Of a DNA stretch of 7,636 nucleotides, positions 1 to 5,565 are shown piece by piece. The DNA comes from Eubacteriales bacterium. Lineage in GTDB: Bacteria; Bacillota_A; Clostridia; Christensenellales; Aristaeellaceae. The stretch's first letter is position 1, and every line of letters begins with the position of its first letter. The position numbers and the translations under genes are program-made. Below the pieces are notes generated by a model. The model was not told where the DNA came from and ran no database searches. It was given only the letters and a program-made list of their open reading frames with translations. The stretch lies in contig JARKQO010000209.1 in assembly GCA_029974855.1 (NCBI GenBank), forward strand, positions 1 to 7,636, in the 5' to 3' direction.

Positions 1-190
1 TGGAGGCGGGCCTAAGGGCAAAGGGCAGCAGCAACAGCCCCGCGCTGAGCATCCGGGTCAAGGCGATGGAGATGGGGGTGGCCCCGGCTTGCAGAGCCCC
101 CTTCACCATGGGGCCGGAATAGCTGACCATGCATACGCCAACCAGCACCAGAAGCAGCGCCCGGCGCTGAGGGGAGGGGCTGTGGGTCAT
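1..190 (-). CDS. DMT/EamA-type transporter, N-terminal part (cut by window edge)
   Basis: The first 63 codons of a leftward gene are present and the rest lies beyond position 1. The start ATG (188-190) has a perfect AGGAGG 7 nt upstream. The protein starts with a short polar, basic segment (MTHSPSPQRR), then a hydrophobic segment at about residues 11-28, a short loop (KGALQAGATP) and a second hydrophobic segment at about 40-59. A first helix followed by 'G(A/T)xPxxxxxxR' and a second helix is the usual opening of EamA/DMT-superfamily permeases, which have ten membrane helices and export metabolites or drugs. Substrate cannot be told. It begins 43 nt after the mnmG stop on the same strand, with no convincing terminator between, so read-through from mnmG is likely. 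It could be another small-helix permease, but the N-terminal pattern favours EamA. Confidence 0.75.
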   Translation of the reverse strand, partial: MTHSPSPQRRALLLVLVGVCMVSYSGPMVKGALQAGATPISIALTRMLSAGLLLLPFALRPAS

Positions 191-197
191 GGGGGGG

Positions 198-203
198 CCT
201 CCT
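198..203 (-). promoter_or_regulatory. Ribosome binding site of the DMT transporter
   Basis: The minus strand reads AGGAGG 7 nt before the ATG at 190. This is a full anti-Shine-Dalgarno match and fixes the start of the truncated transporter gene. Confidence 0.8.
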
Positions 204-233
204 GGAGGATAATGGGGTTATTAGCTTAGATTT

Positions 234-2210
234 TTAATGTTGGGATTCCCAAGGGACTGGTCCCTTGGGCGGGGTTTGGGGCAGCGCCCCAACGTCCTCC
301 CCCATCGTCCCCGTCTCCCGTAACCGTTTCAGCCACACCATCAGCACGGCGATGTCCGCGGGGTTCACGCCGGGAATCCGGGCGGCCTGGCTGAGGCTTT
401 GGGGTTGCTTTTGCTGGAGCTTGAGCCGGGCCTCCAGCCGGAGGCTGGCGATGGCCCGGTAGTCCATGTCCGGGGGAAGGAGCCAGCTTTCCATGGCCCG
501 GGCCCGGGCCACCTGGGCCTCCTGCTTTTTCAGGTAGCCCTCGTATTTCACCCGGAGCTCCGCCTGCTCCCGGGCGGCGGGGGTGGCGGCGGGGTCCGAG
601 GCCAGGTCCGGGCAGAGCCCCTCCAGGGCCGCCAGGTCGATCTCCGGGCGGCGCAGCAGCTCCAGGGCCAGCAGGCTGCCCTGGGGGTCCGGCTGGCCCC
701 GTTGGGCCAGCCAGGCGCTGCGCTGGGGGGTGGGGGGAAGCTTGCACTGGGCCAGAGAGTCCAGCAAGGCCTCGGTGTGCCGGGCCTTTTGCTCACACAG
801 GGCCATGCGCTCATGGCTGGCCAGGCCCCGGCTGTGGCTGAGGGCCGTGAGGCGCAAGTCCGCGTTGTCCTGGCGCAGCAGCAGGCGGTATTCGCTGCGG
901 CTGGTCATCATCCGGTAGGGCTCGTCCACGCCTTTCACGCACAGATCGTCCACCATGACCCCCAGGTAGCCCATGTCCCGGGTGATGATGAGAGGCTCCT
1001 TGTCCCGCAGGGCGCAGGCGGCGTTGATCCCAGCCAGAAGGCCCTGGGCGGCGGCCTCCTCGTAGCCGGAGGTGCCGTTGATCTGCCCGGCGAAGTACAG
1101 GCCCTTTACCCGGCGGCTGGACAGGGCCAAAGTAAGCTCCGTGGGGTCGATGCAGTCGTACTCGATGGCATAGGCCAGCCGGGTCAGCACCGCCCGCTCC
1201 AGGCCCTTCACGCTGCGGTACATCCGCCATTGCACGAAGTCCGGCATGGAGCTGCTCATGCCCTGCACATACCATTCGGCATGGTCCAGCCCCTCGGGCT
1301 CCAGAAAGAGCTGGTGGCGGTCCTTGTCCGCGAAGCGGCGCACCTTGTCCTCGATGCTGGGGCAGTACCGGGCCCCGGTGCCCCGGATGTCCCCGGTGAC
1401 CATGGGGGACAGGTGCAAATGCTCCCGGATGATCCGGTGGGTGGTTTCGTTGGTGTAGGTGAGGTAGCAGCGGGCCCGGTTTGTCAGGGGAAAGGAAACC
1501 CCGCTGGAGGGCAGCCGGGCGGCGGTTAAAAAGGAGAAGGGGATGATGGGGTCGTCCCCCTCCTGGGGCTCCATTTGGTCAAAGTCGATGGAGCGGGCGT
1601 CCACCCGGGCGGGGGTGCCGGTTTTGAACCGCCGCAAGGCAAAGCCCAACTTTTCCAGGGCCGTGGACAGGCCCACGGCCCGCTGCAAGCCCTGGGGCCC
1701 GCTTTCCCGGCTGTAGTCTCCGATGATGACGCGGCTTTTCAGGTACACCCCGGCGCAAAGGACCAGGGCCCGGCAGGGGATTTTTTCCCCGGTGGCGGTG
1801 ATCACCCCGGCGATGGAGCCGTCCCCGGGGGCGGTGACAAGGTCCACCACCTCCCCCTGGCGCAGGGTGAGGTTTTCCGTGGCAAAGAGGGTGCGGAGCA
1901 TCTCCTGCTGGTAGCGGGCCTTGTCCGCCTGGGCCCGGAGGGAGTGGACCGCCGGGCCCTTGCCCCGGTTGAGCATGCGGCTCTGCAAAAAGGTGCGGTC
2001 AATGGCAAGGCCCATCTGGCCCCCCAAGGCGTCCACCTCCCGCACCAGGTGGCCCTTGCCGGTGCCGCCGATGGATGGGTTGCACGGCATCAGCGCCACG
2101 CTGCCCAAATCCAGGGTCAGCATCAAGGTGGGCACCCCCATCCGGGCGGCGGCAAGAGCGGCCTCGCATCCCGCGTGGCCGCCTCCGATCACGATCAGTT
2201 CATACTCCAT
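234..2210 (-). CDS. mnmG: tRNA uridine-5-carboxymethylaminomethyl(34) synthesis enzyme MnmG (GidA)
   Basis: FAD-dependent partner of the GTPase MnmE. Together they install the (carboxymethyl)aminomethyl group at C5 of wobble uridine-34 in tRNAs, in the cytoplasm. Residues 1-30 form the FAD Rossmann motif (IGGGHAGCEAA, residues 8-18). The two MnmG signatures are intact: YCPSIEDK (282-289) and AGQINGTSGYEEAAAQG (374-390). KTGTP, the KYEGY segment (555-559) and the helical C-terminal VWLK block (625-628) also match the family. The start at 2210 is preferred over an in-frame ATG at 2219, because AGGGGG (2220-2225) lies 9 nt before 2210 but directly abuts 2219. The resulting protein is 658 aa, against about 630 in E. 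coli and B. subtilis. The excess is largely a 26-30 aa Pro/Gly-rich tail after VWLK, encoded partly by a hairpin repeat. It lies just downstream of the VanY gene. The frequent neighbours mnmE and rsmG are not seen here. Confidence 0.96.
   Translation of the reverse strand: MEYELIVIGGGHAGCEAALAAARMGVPTLMLTLDLGSVALMPCNPSIGGTGKGHLVREVDALGGQMGLAIDRTFLQSRMLNRGKGPAVHSLRAQADKARYQQEMLRTLFATENLTLRQGEVVDLVTAPGDGSIAGVITATGEKIPCRALVLCAGVYLKSRVIIGDYSRESGPQGLQRAVGLSTALEKLGFALRRFKTGTPARVDARSIDFDQMEPQEGDDPIIPFSFLTAARLPSSGVSFPLTNRARCYLTYTNETTHRIIREHLHLSPMVTGDIRGTGARYCPSIEDKVRRFADKDRHQLFLEPEGLDHAEWYVQGMSSSMPDFVQWRMYRSVKGLERAVLTRLAYAIEYDCIDPTELTLALSSRRVKGLYFAGQINGTSGYEEAAAQGLLAGINAACALRDKEPLIITRDMGYLGVMVDDLCVKGVDEPYRMMTSRSEYRLLLRQDNADLRLTALSHSRGLASHERMALCEQKARHTEALLDSLAQCKLPPTPQRSAWLAQRGQPDPQGSLLALELLRRPEIDLAALEGLCPDLASDPAATPAAREQAELRVKYEGYLKKQEAQVARARAMESWLLPPDMDYRAIASLRLEARLKLQQKQPQSLSQAARIPGVNPADIAVLMVWLKRLRETGTMGEDVGALPQTPPKGPVPWESQH
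248..292. repeat. Double-hairpin intergenic-type repeat inside the mnmG 3' end
   Basis: Two adjacent inverted repeats are visible. The first is a perfect 10-bp stem (248-257 / 260-269, arm cccaagggac) with only 2 nt between the arms. The second is a perfect 7-bp stem (276-282 / 286-292, arm ttggggc) with a 3-nt loop. Neither is followed by a T-run on either strand, so it is not a standard intrinsic terminator. The layout resembles, from memory, short mobile palindromic repeats common between genes of gut Clostridia. That resemblance was not checked by search. Here the repeat lies within the reading frame of mnmG and encodes part of its tail. Confidence 0.65.
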
Positions 2211-2219
2211 GGGGATCAT

Positions 2220-2225
2220 CCCCCT
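2220..2225 (-). promoter_or_regulatory. Ribosome binding site deciding the mnmG start
   Basis: The minus strand reads AGGGGG, overlapping the TAG stop of the upstream VanY gene. It is 9 nt from the ATG at 2210 and 0 nt from the ATG at 2219. Only the former spacing can work, so 2210 is the likelier start. The overlap suggests translational coupling to the upstream gene. Confidence 0.5.
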
Positions 2226-3510
2226 ACTGCGTCAGCTTTTCCAAATATTCCTCCAGGCAGAGGTTCTGGTCCCGCATCACGGTGCTGTGCTGGGTACCCA
2301 CATAGCGGATGTGCCAGTCCTCGGCCAAAATCCCGGTGATCTTCTCCTTGTCCGGCTGGTAGCGGATGATGAACCCGTAATCCCAGCAATGCTTGTGGAG
2401 CCACACCTGCTGGGGGGTGCCCTTGAAGATGGTGCCCTGGACGGTAATGTCAAAGGCCAGGCCGGTGTGGTGCTCGCTGGCCCCGGGAATGGCCACGGTG
2501 AGCTTGGTGGCGGAGATGGCGCTTTCCTTTTTGCGGCCGTCCTTCAGGTACTCCGCCACCTTCTCGTCAAAAAGCTGCTGCTGATAGCCGACGCTGCGGT
2601 ATCCGGCGCTGATCTGAAAGCCCGTGACCCCGTCGGCCTTGGCGGCCTCAAACAGCGTTTGCAGCGCCGCCACCGCCTCCTTGTCCCCCTCGATGTCGCT
2701 GCCCTTTACGTACACCAAGTCCGAGGGGAGGGTTTTGCGCAGGTTCACCAGGCCCCCGGGCTTGTAGCTGTCCGCCACGGGGTTATCGGCGTTCACCAGC
2801 ATGGGCAAAGCCGCCGGGTCCGGGGTGGGGGTGGCCACCGCCTGTTTGGCCTGCTGGCTGAACACCGCAGCCAACGTATCGGGCCCGGCCTGGCCGTCCG
2901 CGGTGAGGCCGTGCTGGCTTTGGAACAGGCGCACGGCCTCCTGGGTGCCGCCGCCGTAATCCCCGTCCACCCCGGAGGTGTAAAAGCCCAGGTCCTTCAG
3001 CCGCTGCTGGAGGGCCTTCACCGCGCCGTTCTTGTCCCCCTTGGCAAGGCTGGAGGGGGTGGGGGAGGGCACGGGGGTGGGGATGTAGGTGGCTACATTG
3101 TCGCTGAACAGCAAAGTGCGGGTTTCGTTCCCCGCCAGGCCGTCCGCCGAGAGGCCGTGCTGGGTCTGGAACAGCCGCACCGCCTCGGCGGTGCCCTGGC
3201 CGTATTGGCCGTCCACCAGGCCCGTGTAGAAGCCCAGCTCCAGCAGCCGCTGCTGCAGCTGCTTCACCTCCTCCCCCTGGCTGCCCGCCCGGAGGATCAA
3301 GGGCGTGGGGGTGGGGCTGTTGTGGGGGTCCACGGTCACCAGCAGCATGCTCTGCACATTGGCGGTGGGGGTGGGGGTGGCGTTTTGCTCCGTCTGAAGC
3401 TGCTGGTAGTTTTCCAGGGTCCCGGGAGCCAGCAGCGCCACCGCCACGGCGGCGGCAATGAGCACCACCCACAGCACGATGGTAAAGGGGGAGAGAGTTC
3501 GCTGTCCCAT
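2224..3510 (-). CDS. Membrane-anchored D-alanyl-D-alanine carboxypeptidase, VanY/M15B family, with two PG-binding domains
   Basis: A zinc peptidase expected to trim the terminal D-Ala from peptidoglycan stem peptides outside the membrane. The 428-aa protein has a short N-terminus, one membrane helix at about residues 9-29 (signal anchor, no clear cleavage site), and Thr-Pro linkers at 44-49 and 64-70. A PG_binding_1 domain follows (about 74-134), then a linker (143-152), a second PG_binding_1 domain (about 156-217), another linker (227-232) and the VanY domain (about 237-428). The catalytic set is complete: SAGYRS (301-306), the SxHxxGxAxD motif at 345-354 giving zinc ligands H347 and D354, and ExxH at 397-400 giving catalytic E397 and zinc ligand H400. 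The two PG-binding domains are alike (LGFYTG / LGFYTS, RLFQTQHGL / RLFQSQHGL), showing internal duplication. GAGG lies 5 nt before the start. It sits 30 nt after the nucleotidyltransferase and directly before mnmG. L,D- or other D,D-specificity within M15B cannot be excluded. No vanR/S/H/A genes are nearby, so a resistance role is not indicated. Confidence 0.9.
   Translation of the reverse strand: MGQRTLSPFTIVLWVVLIAAAVAVALLAPGTLENYQQLQTEQNATPTPTANVQSMLLVTVDPHNSPTPTPLILRAGSQGEEVKQLQQRLLELGFYTGLVDGQYGQGTAEAVRLFQTQHGLSADGLAGNETRTLLFSDNVATYIPTPVPSPTPSSLAKGDKNGAVKALQQRLKDLGFYTSGVDGDYGGGTQEAVRLFQSQHGLTADGQAGPDTLAAVFSQQAKQAVATPTPDPAALPMLVNADNPVADSYKPGGLVNLRKTLPSDLVYVKGSDIEGDKEAVAALQTLFEAAKADGVTGFQISAGYRSVGYQQQLFDEKVAEYLKDGRKKESAISATKLTVAIPGASEHHTGLAFDITVQGTIFKGTPQQVWLHKHCWDYGFIIRYQPDKEKITGILAEDWHIRYVGTQHSTVMRDQNLCLEEYLEKLTQ
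3055..3082 (+). other. G-quadruplex-prone tract over the second VanY linker
   Basis: The plus strand (template strand of the VanY gene) has G runs of 5, 5, 3, 5 and 4 separated by loops of 1-3 nt. This satisfies the usual four-run quadruplex pattern. It encodes the Pro/Thr/Ser linker between the two PG-binding domains. Folding is a prediction; it may simply follow from Pro and Thr codons in a high-GC genome. Confidence 0.45.
3301..3328 (+). other. G-quadruplex-prone tract over the first VanY linker
   Basis: The plus strand has G runs of 3, 5, 4 and 5 with loops cgt, t and ctgttgt, fitting the four-run quadruplex pattern. It encodes the Asn-Ser-Pro-Thr-Pro linker before the first PG-binding domain. 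Prediction only. Confidence 0.4.
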
Positions 3511-3540
3511 GGCTTCCTCGCTTTCCTTGGAGCCTATGGC

Positions 3541-4458
3541 CTAGGGCCACAGGGGCCGGGGATATTGGCCCTCCTGGGCAAAGGCCAGCCAAGCGGCTTG
3601 CACGGCCTCCTTGTCCTCTTTGTAGGTGACGCCATACCATTTATCCGGGGTGATGTGCACCGTGACCCGGGCCTCGCCGTCCCGCAGCAGGGAGTCCACC
3701 ACGGTGGGCAGGAAAAACTCCGCCTTCAGGGGATTGCCGGCCAGGGCTTCCTCCAGAAACACCGGGAAGGCCTCCCGCAGGCGGGCCATCATGCCGGCGG
3801 GGAAGCCCCACATGTTCATGCTCACCACGGTTTCCGGGGACAGGCGGGTGTAGGTATGCAAATCCTGGGTCATCAGGGGCCCGTCCACGGAGGAGATGAT
3901 ATGGGTGCGCTCCACGATGTCCACCAGGCAGCTTTGGCCGTCCAGGGCGCAGACCCCCCGGGCCACATACCCGGTGGGGCTCAGGGTGTTTTTCAGCAGG
4001 TAGCCCACCATGGTGAAGTCCTTCTCATCCTGGAGGGCCGCCAGGTGCCGGTAGCACAGGCGAAAGGCCTGGGCCCCGTAATAATCGTCGGCGTTGATGG
4101 CGCAAAAGGGCGCGTCCACCAGCTGGGCGGCGGACAGCACCGCGTGGCCGGTGCCCCAGGGCTTGGTGCGGCCCTCAGGCAAGGCAAAGCCCCGGGGCAG
4201 GTCCGTGATATCCTGGTAGGCGTAGTCGATCTCCATGTACCGGGACACCCGGTCCCCCAAAATCTCCCGGAAGTCCCGCTCCATCTCCCGCTTCACCACG
4301 ATGACCGCCCGCTCAAAGCCCGCCCGCCTGGCGTCGTACAGGGAATAATCCAAAATCAGCTCCCCGTCGGGCCCCACCGGGTCCATCTGCTTCAAACCGC
4401 CGTACCGGCTGCCCATGCCCGCCGCCATGATCAGAAGAATCGGTTTTTTGCTTGCCAT
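3541..4458 (-). CDS. Sugar-phosphate nucleotidyltransferase-like protein (NTP_transferase family)
   Basis: A 305-aa single-domain protein with the fold signature of enzymes that join a sugar phosphate to an NTP, giving an NDP-sugar and pyrophosphate. The N-terminal nucleotide loop is AAGMGSRYGGLK (12-23), matching GxGxR...K. Further conserved elements are PWGTGHA (100-106), the metal-binding NADDYYG (122-128), SMNMWGF (213-219), KAEFFLP (245-251) and KWYGVTYKED (273-282). No left-handed beta-helix or membrane segment is present. The sugar and nucleotide are not identifiable, so a UTP-glucose-1-phosphate role would be a guess. The frame stays open upstream to 4629, but the start at 4458 is chosen because the protein aligns with the family from MASKKPILLIMAAG, AAAGGA lies 12 nt upstream, and the likely promoter lies inside the longer frame. 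It is the first gene of the leftward unit, followed after 30 nt by the VanY peptidase; a cell-envelope role is plausible. Confidence 0.88.
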   Translation of the reverse strand: MASKKPILLIMAAGMGSRYGGLKQMDPVGPDGELILDYSLYDARRAGFERAVIVVKREMERDFREILGDRVSRYMEIDYAYQDITDLPRGFALPEGRTKPWGTGHAVLSAAQLVDAPFCAINADDYYGAQAFRLCYRHLAALQDEKDFTMVGYLLKNTLSPTGYVARGVCALDGQSCLVDIVERTHIISSVDGPLMTQDLHTYTRLSPETVVSMNMWGFPAGMMARLREAFPVFLEEALAGNPLKAEFFLPTVVDSLLRDGEARVTVHITPDKWYGVTYKEDKEAVQAAWLAFAQEGQYPRPLWP

Positions 4459-4470
4459 TGCGCTGTTTGT

Positions 4471-4476
4471 TCCTTT
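4471..4476 (-). promoter_or_regulatory. Ribosome binding site of the nucleotidyltransferase
   Basis: The minus strand reads AAAGGA, part of GGGAAAGGAAC, 12 nt before the ATG at 4458. The spacing is slightly long, but no better site exists for the upstream in-frame starts. It supports 4458 as the start. Confidence 0.5.
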
Positions 4477-4518
4477 CCCGTGGATGGCCCCCGCAGACGG
4501 AGGGCCCTTCGGCTTCCC

Positions 4519-4547
4519 ATTATAGCATGAATTTGGGAAAGGGAAAA
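4519..4547 (-). promoter_or_regulatory. Probable promoter of the leftward operon
   Basis: The minus strand has a perfect TATAAT (4519-4524) preceded by TGC, an extended -10 element. A 17-bp spacer leads to a poor -35 (TTTTCC, 4542-4547, three of six matches). Transcription would start near 4512, leaving a leader of about 54 nt before the nucleotidyltransferase ATG at 4458. The upstream flank is A/T-rich relative to the window, as expected for a promoter. Confidence 0.65.
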
Positions 4548-4574
4548 GGAATGGGAGGGCGGCAGGATGTAAAC

Positions 4575-4619
4575 AAAAAGGGACTTTTTCTTCCCGGGGA
4601 GCCGCGCCGCCCGCTCCCC
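4575..4619. other. Two small hairpins between the divergent promoters
   Basis: A 6-bp stem (4575-4580 / 4584-4589, aaaaag / cttttt, 3-nt loop) is followed by a 7-bp stem (4596-4602 / 4613-4619, ggggagc / gctcccc, 10-nt loop). The second is followed by only three T's on the plus strand, and no gene ends nearby on that strand, so a terminator role is not supported. Nothing else recognisable lies in 4548-4665. Confidence 0.3.
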
Positions 4620-4665
4620 TTTGGAACAAGGCCGAGAAAATGAGCGCAGGCCGCCTTCCCGGCCC

Positions 4666-4694
4666 TTGACATCCTCCCCGGGGGGTGCTATGCT
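4666..4694 (+). promoter_or_regulatory. Sigma-70-type promoter of the T-box/acetyltransferase/thrS operon
   Basis: A perfect -35 TTGACA (4666-4671), a 17-bp spacer and -10 TATGCT (4689-4694, four of six matches including the key first T-A and last T). The predicted start is an A near 4701, which places the T-box stem I directly at the 5' end of the RNA. Confidence 0.8.
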
Positions 4695-4700
4695 ATCCCC

Positions 4701-4921
4701 ATCTCAAATGACGCGGGACGCGCCCTGTGAGAAACGGCCAAAGAGACCGCCGCCCAGGCTGAAAGCGGCGGGCCGGGAACCGCAGCGGACACCACCCGCC
4801 GATGGGAACGCGTGGCGCCCGATACAGCGCCGCAATGAGGGGAAGCAACCGTTGCTTCCAAGCAGGGTGGAACCGCGAACGAATTTCGTCCGCCCCCGCA
4901 GCGATGTGGGGGCGGTTTTCT
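4701..4921 (+). promoter_or_regulatory. T-box leader RNA, threonine type
   Basis: A cis-acting RNA that binds uncharged tRNA and prevents early termination. The perfect T-box motif AGGGTGGAACCGCG is at 4864-4877; its UGGA would pair with a tRNA 3' end UCCA. Stem I can be built: base 4718-4722 / 4809-4813 with 4723-4725 / 4804-4806, then 4735-4738 / 4798-4801, then an internal loop, then 4747-4750 / 4785-4788. The distal part contains GGCTGAAAG (4757-4765), like the conserved stem I apical motif. In the internal loop the 3' strand reads ACACCACCC. ACC at 4791-4793, followed by A, is in the expected specifier position and is a threonine codon, agreeing with thrS downstream. A 5-bp stem (4814-4818 / 4827-4831) and a perfect 8-bp stem III (4841-4848 / 4852-4859) come before the T-box. 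The antiterminator upper helix can form from 4875-4879 / 4885-4889. Control is transcriptional, through the terminator at 4890. Confidence 0.93.
4890..4919 (+). terminator. Regulated intrinsic terminator of the T-box leader
   Basis: An 11-bp stem (4890-4900 / 4905-4915, with one G-U pair), a GCGA tetraloop and TTTT at 4916-4919. Its 5' arm begins where the antiterminator 3' side can pair (C4890-C4891 with G4866-G4867), so the two structures compete. Confidence 0.9.
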
Positions 4922-4967
4922 GTCCCCGGAAAGAAAGGGCTGAAGGGCCCGGCAGGGAGGGAACGCC

Positions 4968-5537
4968 ATGGGACCAAGGGGCGTGGCGGCCAGGGTGCTG
5001 TACAGGCTGGTGGCGCGGCGCATGCCGCTGTCAGACAGCCCGTTCAGCTTCGGGGCCAGGCGGATACGGGCCTTTTGCGCCAGGGAGATGCTGGCCCATT
5101 GCGGCAAGGACGTCAATGTGGAGAGGAACGCCTCCTTCGGCCGGGGCGTGTCCTTGGGGGACCGCTCCGGCATCGGCGTCAACGCCTCGGTGGGGGAGGG
5201 AACCCAAATCGGCGACGACGTGATGATGGGGCCGGACTGCATCATCTACACCAGCACCCACCGGACGGACCGCACGGACATCCCCATGAACCGGCAAGGG
5301 CTCACCGCCGTGAGCCCCGTGGTCATCGGGAACGATTGCTGGATCGGCAGCCGGGTGACGATTATGCCGGGGATTCGCCTGGGGGACGGCTGCATCGTGG
5401 GGGCCGGGGCGGTGGTGACCCGGGACGTGCCCCCTTACGCGGTGGTGGGCGGGGCGCCCGCCAGGGTCCTGAAAAGCCGTTTGGACACGGTGAGCAAGGG
5501 CCCGGAGCCGGAGCCGGAAGAGCAAGCCCAAGCCTGA
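4968..5537 (+). CDS. Hexapeptide-repeat O-acetyltransferase (CapG/WcaF/WbbJ-like)
   Basis: A 189-aa left-handed beta-helix acyltransferase, expected to move an acetyl group from acetyl-CoA to a hydroxyl, probably of a sugar. The basic N-terminal segment (1-45) includes a pattern ([11 protein letters not shown], then RRIRAFCA) common in capsule/exopolysaccharide O-acetyltransferases rather than the Mac domain of classical maltose acetyltransferases. Hexapeptide turns run from about residue 50 to 165 ([51 protein letters not shown]). The catalytic histidine is H98 in [13 protein letters not shown]. The domain closes with [13 protein letters not shown] (159-171). A short acidic Pro-Glu tail follows (178-189). 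GGAGG (4956-4960) lies 7 nt before the ATG. It is the first gene after the Thr T-box and ends 28 nt before thrS, so it should be co-induced with thrS. Substrate unknown; the family also contains other O-acyltransferases. Confidence 0.9.
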   Translation: MGPRGVAARVLYRLVARRMPLSDSPFSFGARRIRAFCAREMLAHCGKDVNVERNASFGRGVSLGDRSGIGVNASVGEGTQIGDDVMMGPDCIIYTSTHRTDRTDIPMNRQGLTAVSPVVIGNDCWIGSRVTIMPGIRLGDGCIVGAGAVVTRDVPPYAVVGGAPARVLKSRLDTVSKGPEPEPEEQAQA

Positions 5538-5565
5538 ATCAAGGAAGAAATAGAGGAGAAAGACC

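Noticed and set aside
399..1529. Open frame on the plus strand of 376 codons
   Set aside because: Antisense shadow of mnmG with G/A/Q/V-rich translation and no family resemblance; mnmG is certain from its signatures.
2211..2219. Three-codon-longer mnmG start at 2219
   Set aside because: The only RBS-like sequence touches this ATG with no spacing, while it is 9 nt from the ATG at 2210. The choice changes three residues only and remains uncertain.
2224..3510. Glycopeptide resistance gene (vanY of a van cluster)
   Set aside because: The VanY fold is clear, but no VanR/S two-component system, VanH, VanX or D-Ala-D-Lac ligase is present; ordinary wall maintenance is more likely.
4498..4511. Inverted repeat around agggccct in the leftward leader
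   Set aside because: It has no loop and includes a G-U pair; likely chance in GC-rich DNA and too weak to call an operator.
1921..4530. Very long open frame on the plus strand (869 codons)
   Set aside because: It lies opposite mnmG, the VanY gene and the nucleotidyltransferase. Its product is low-complexity, rich in G, H, Q and L, with no recognisable domain. High GC removes stop codons from the antisense frame.
4459..4629. N-terminal extension of the nucleotidyltransferase to an ATG at 4629
   Set aside because: The extra 57 residues do not resemble the family, have no RBS, and cover the likely promoter with its TATAAT box.
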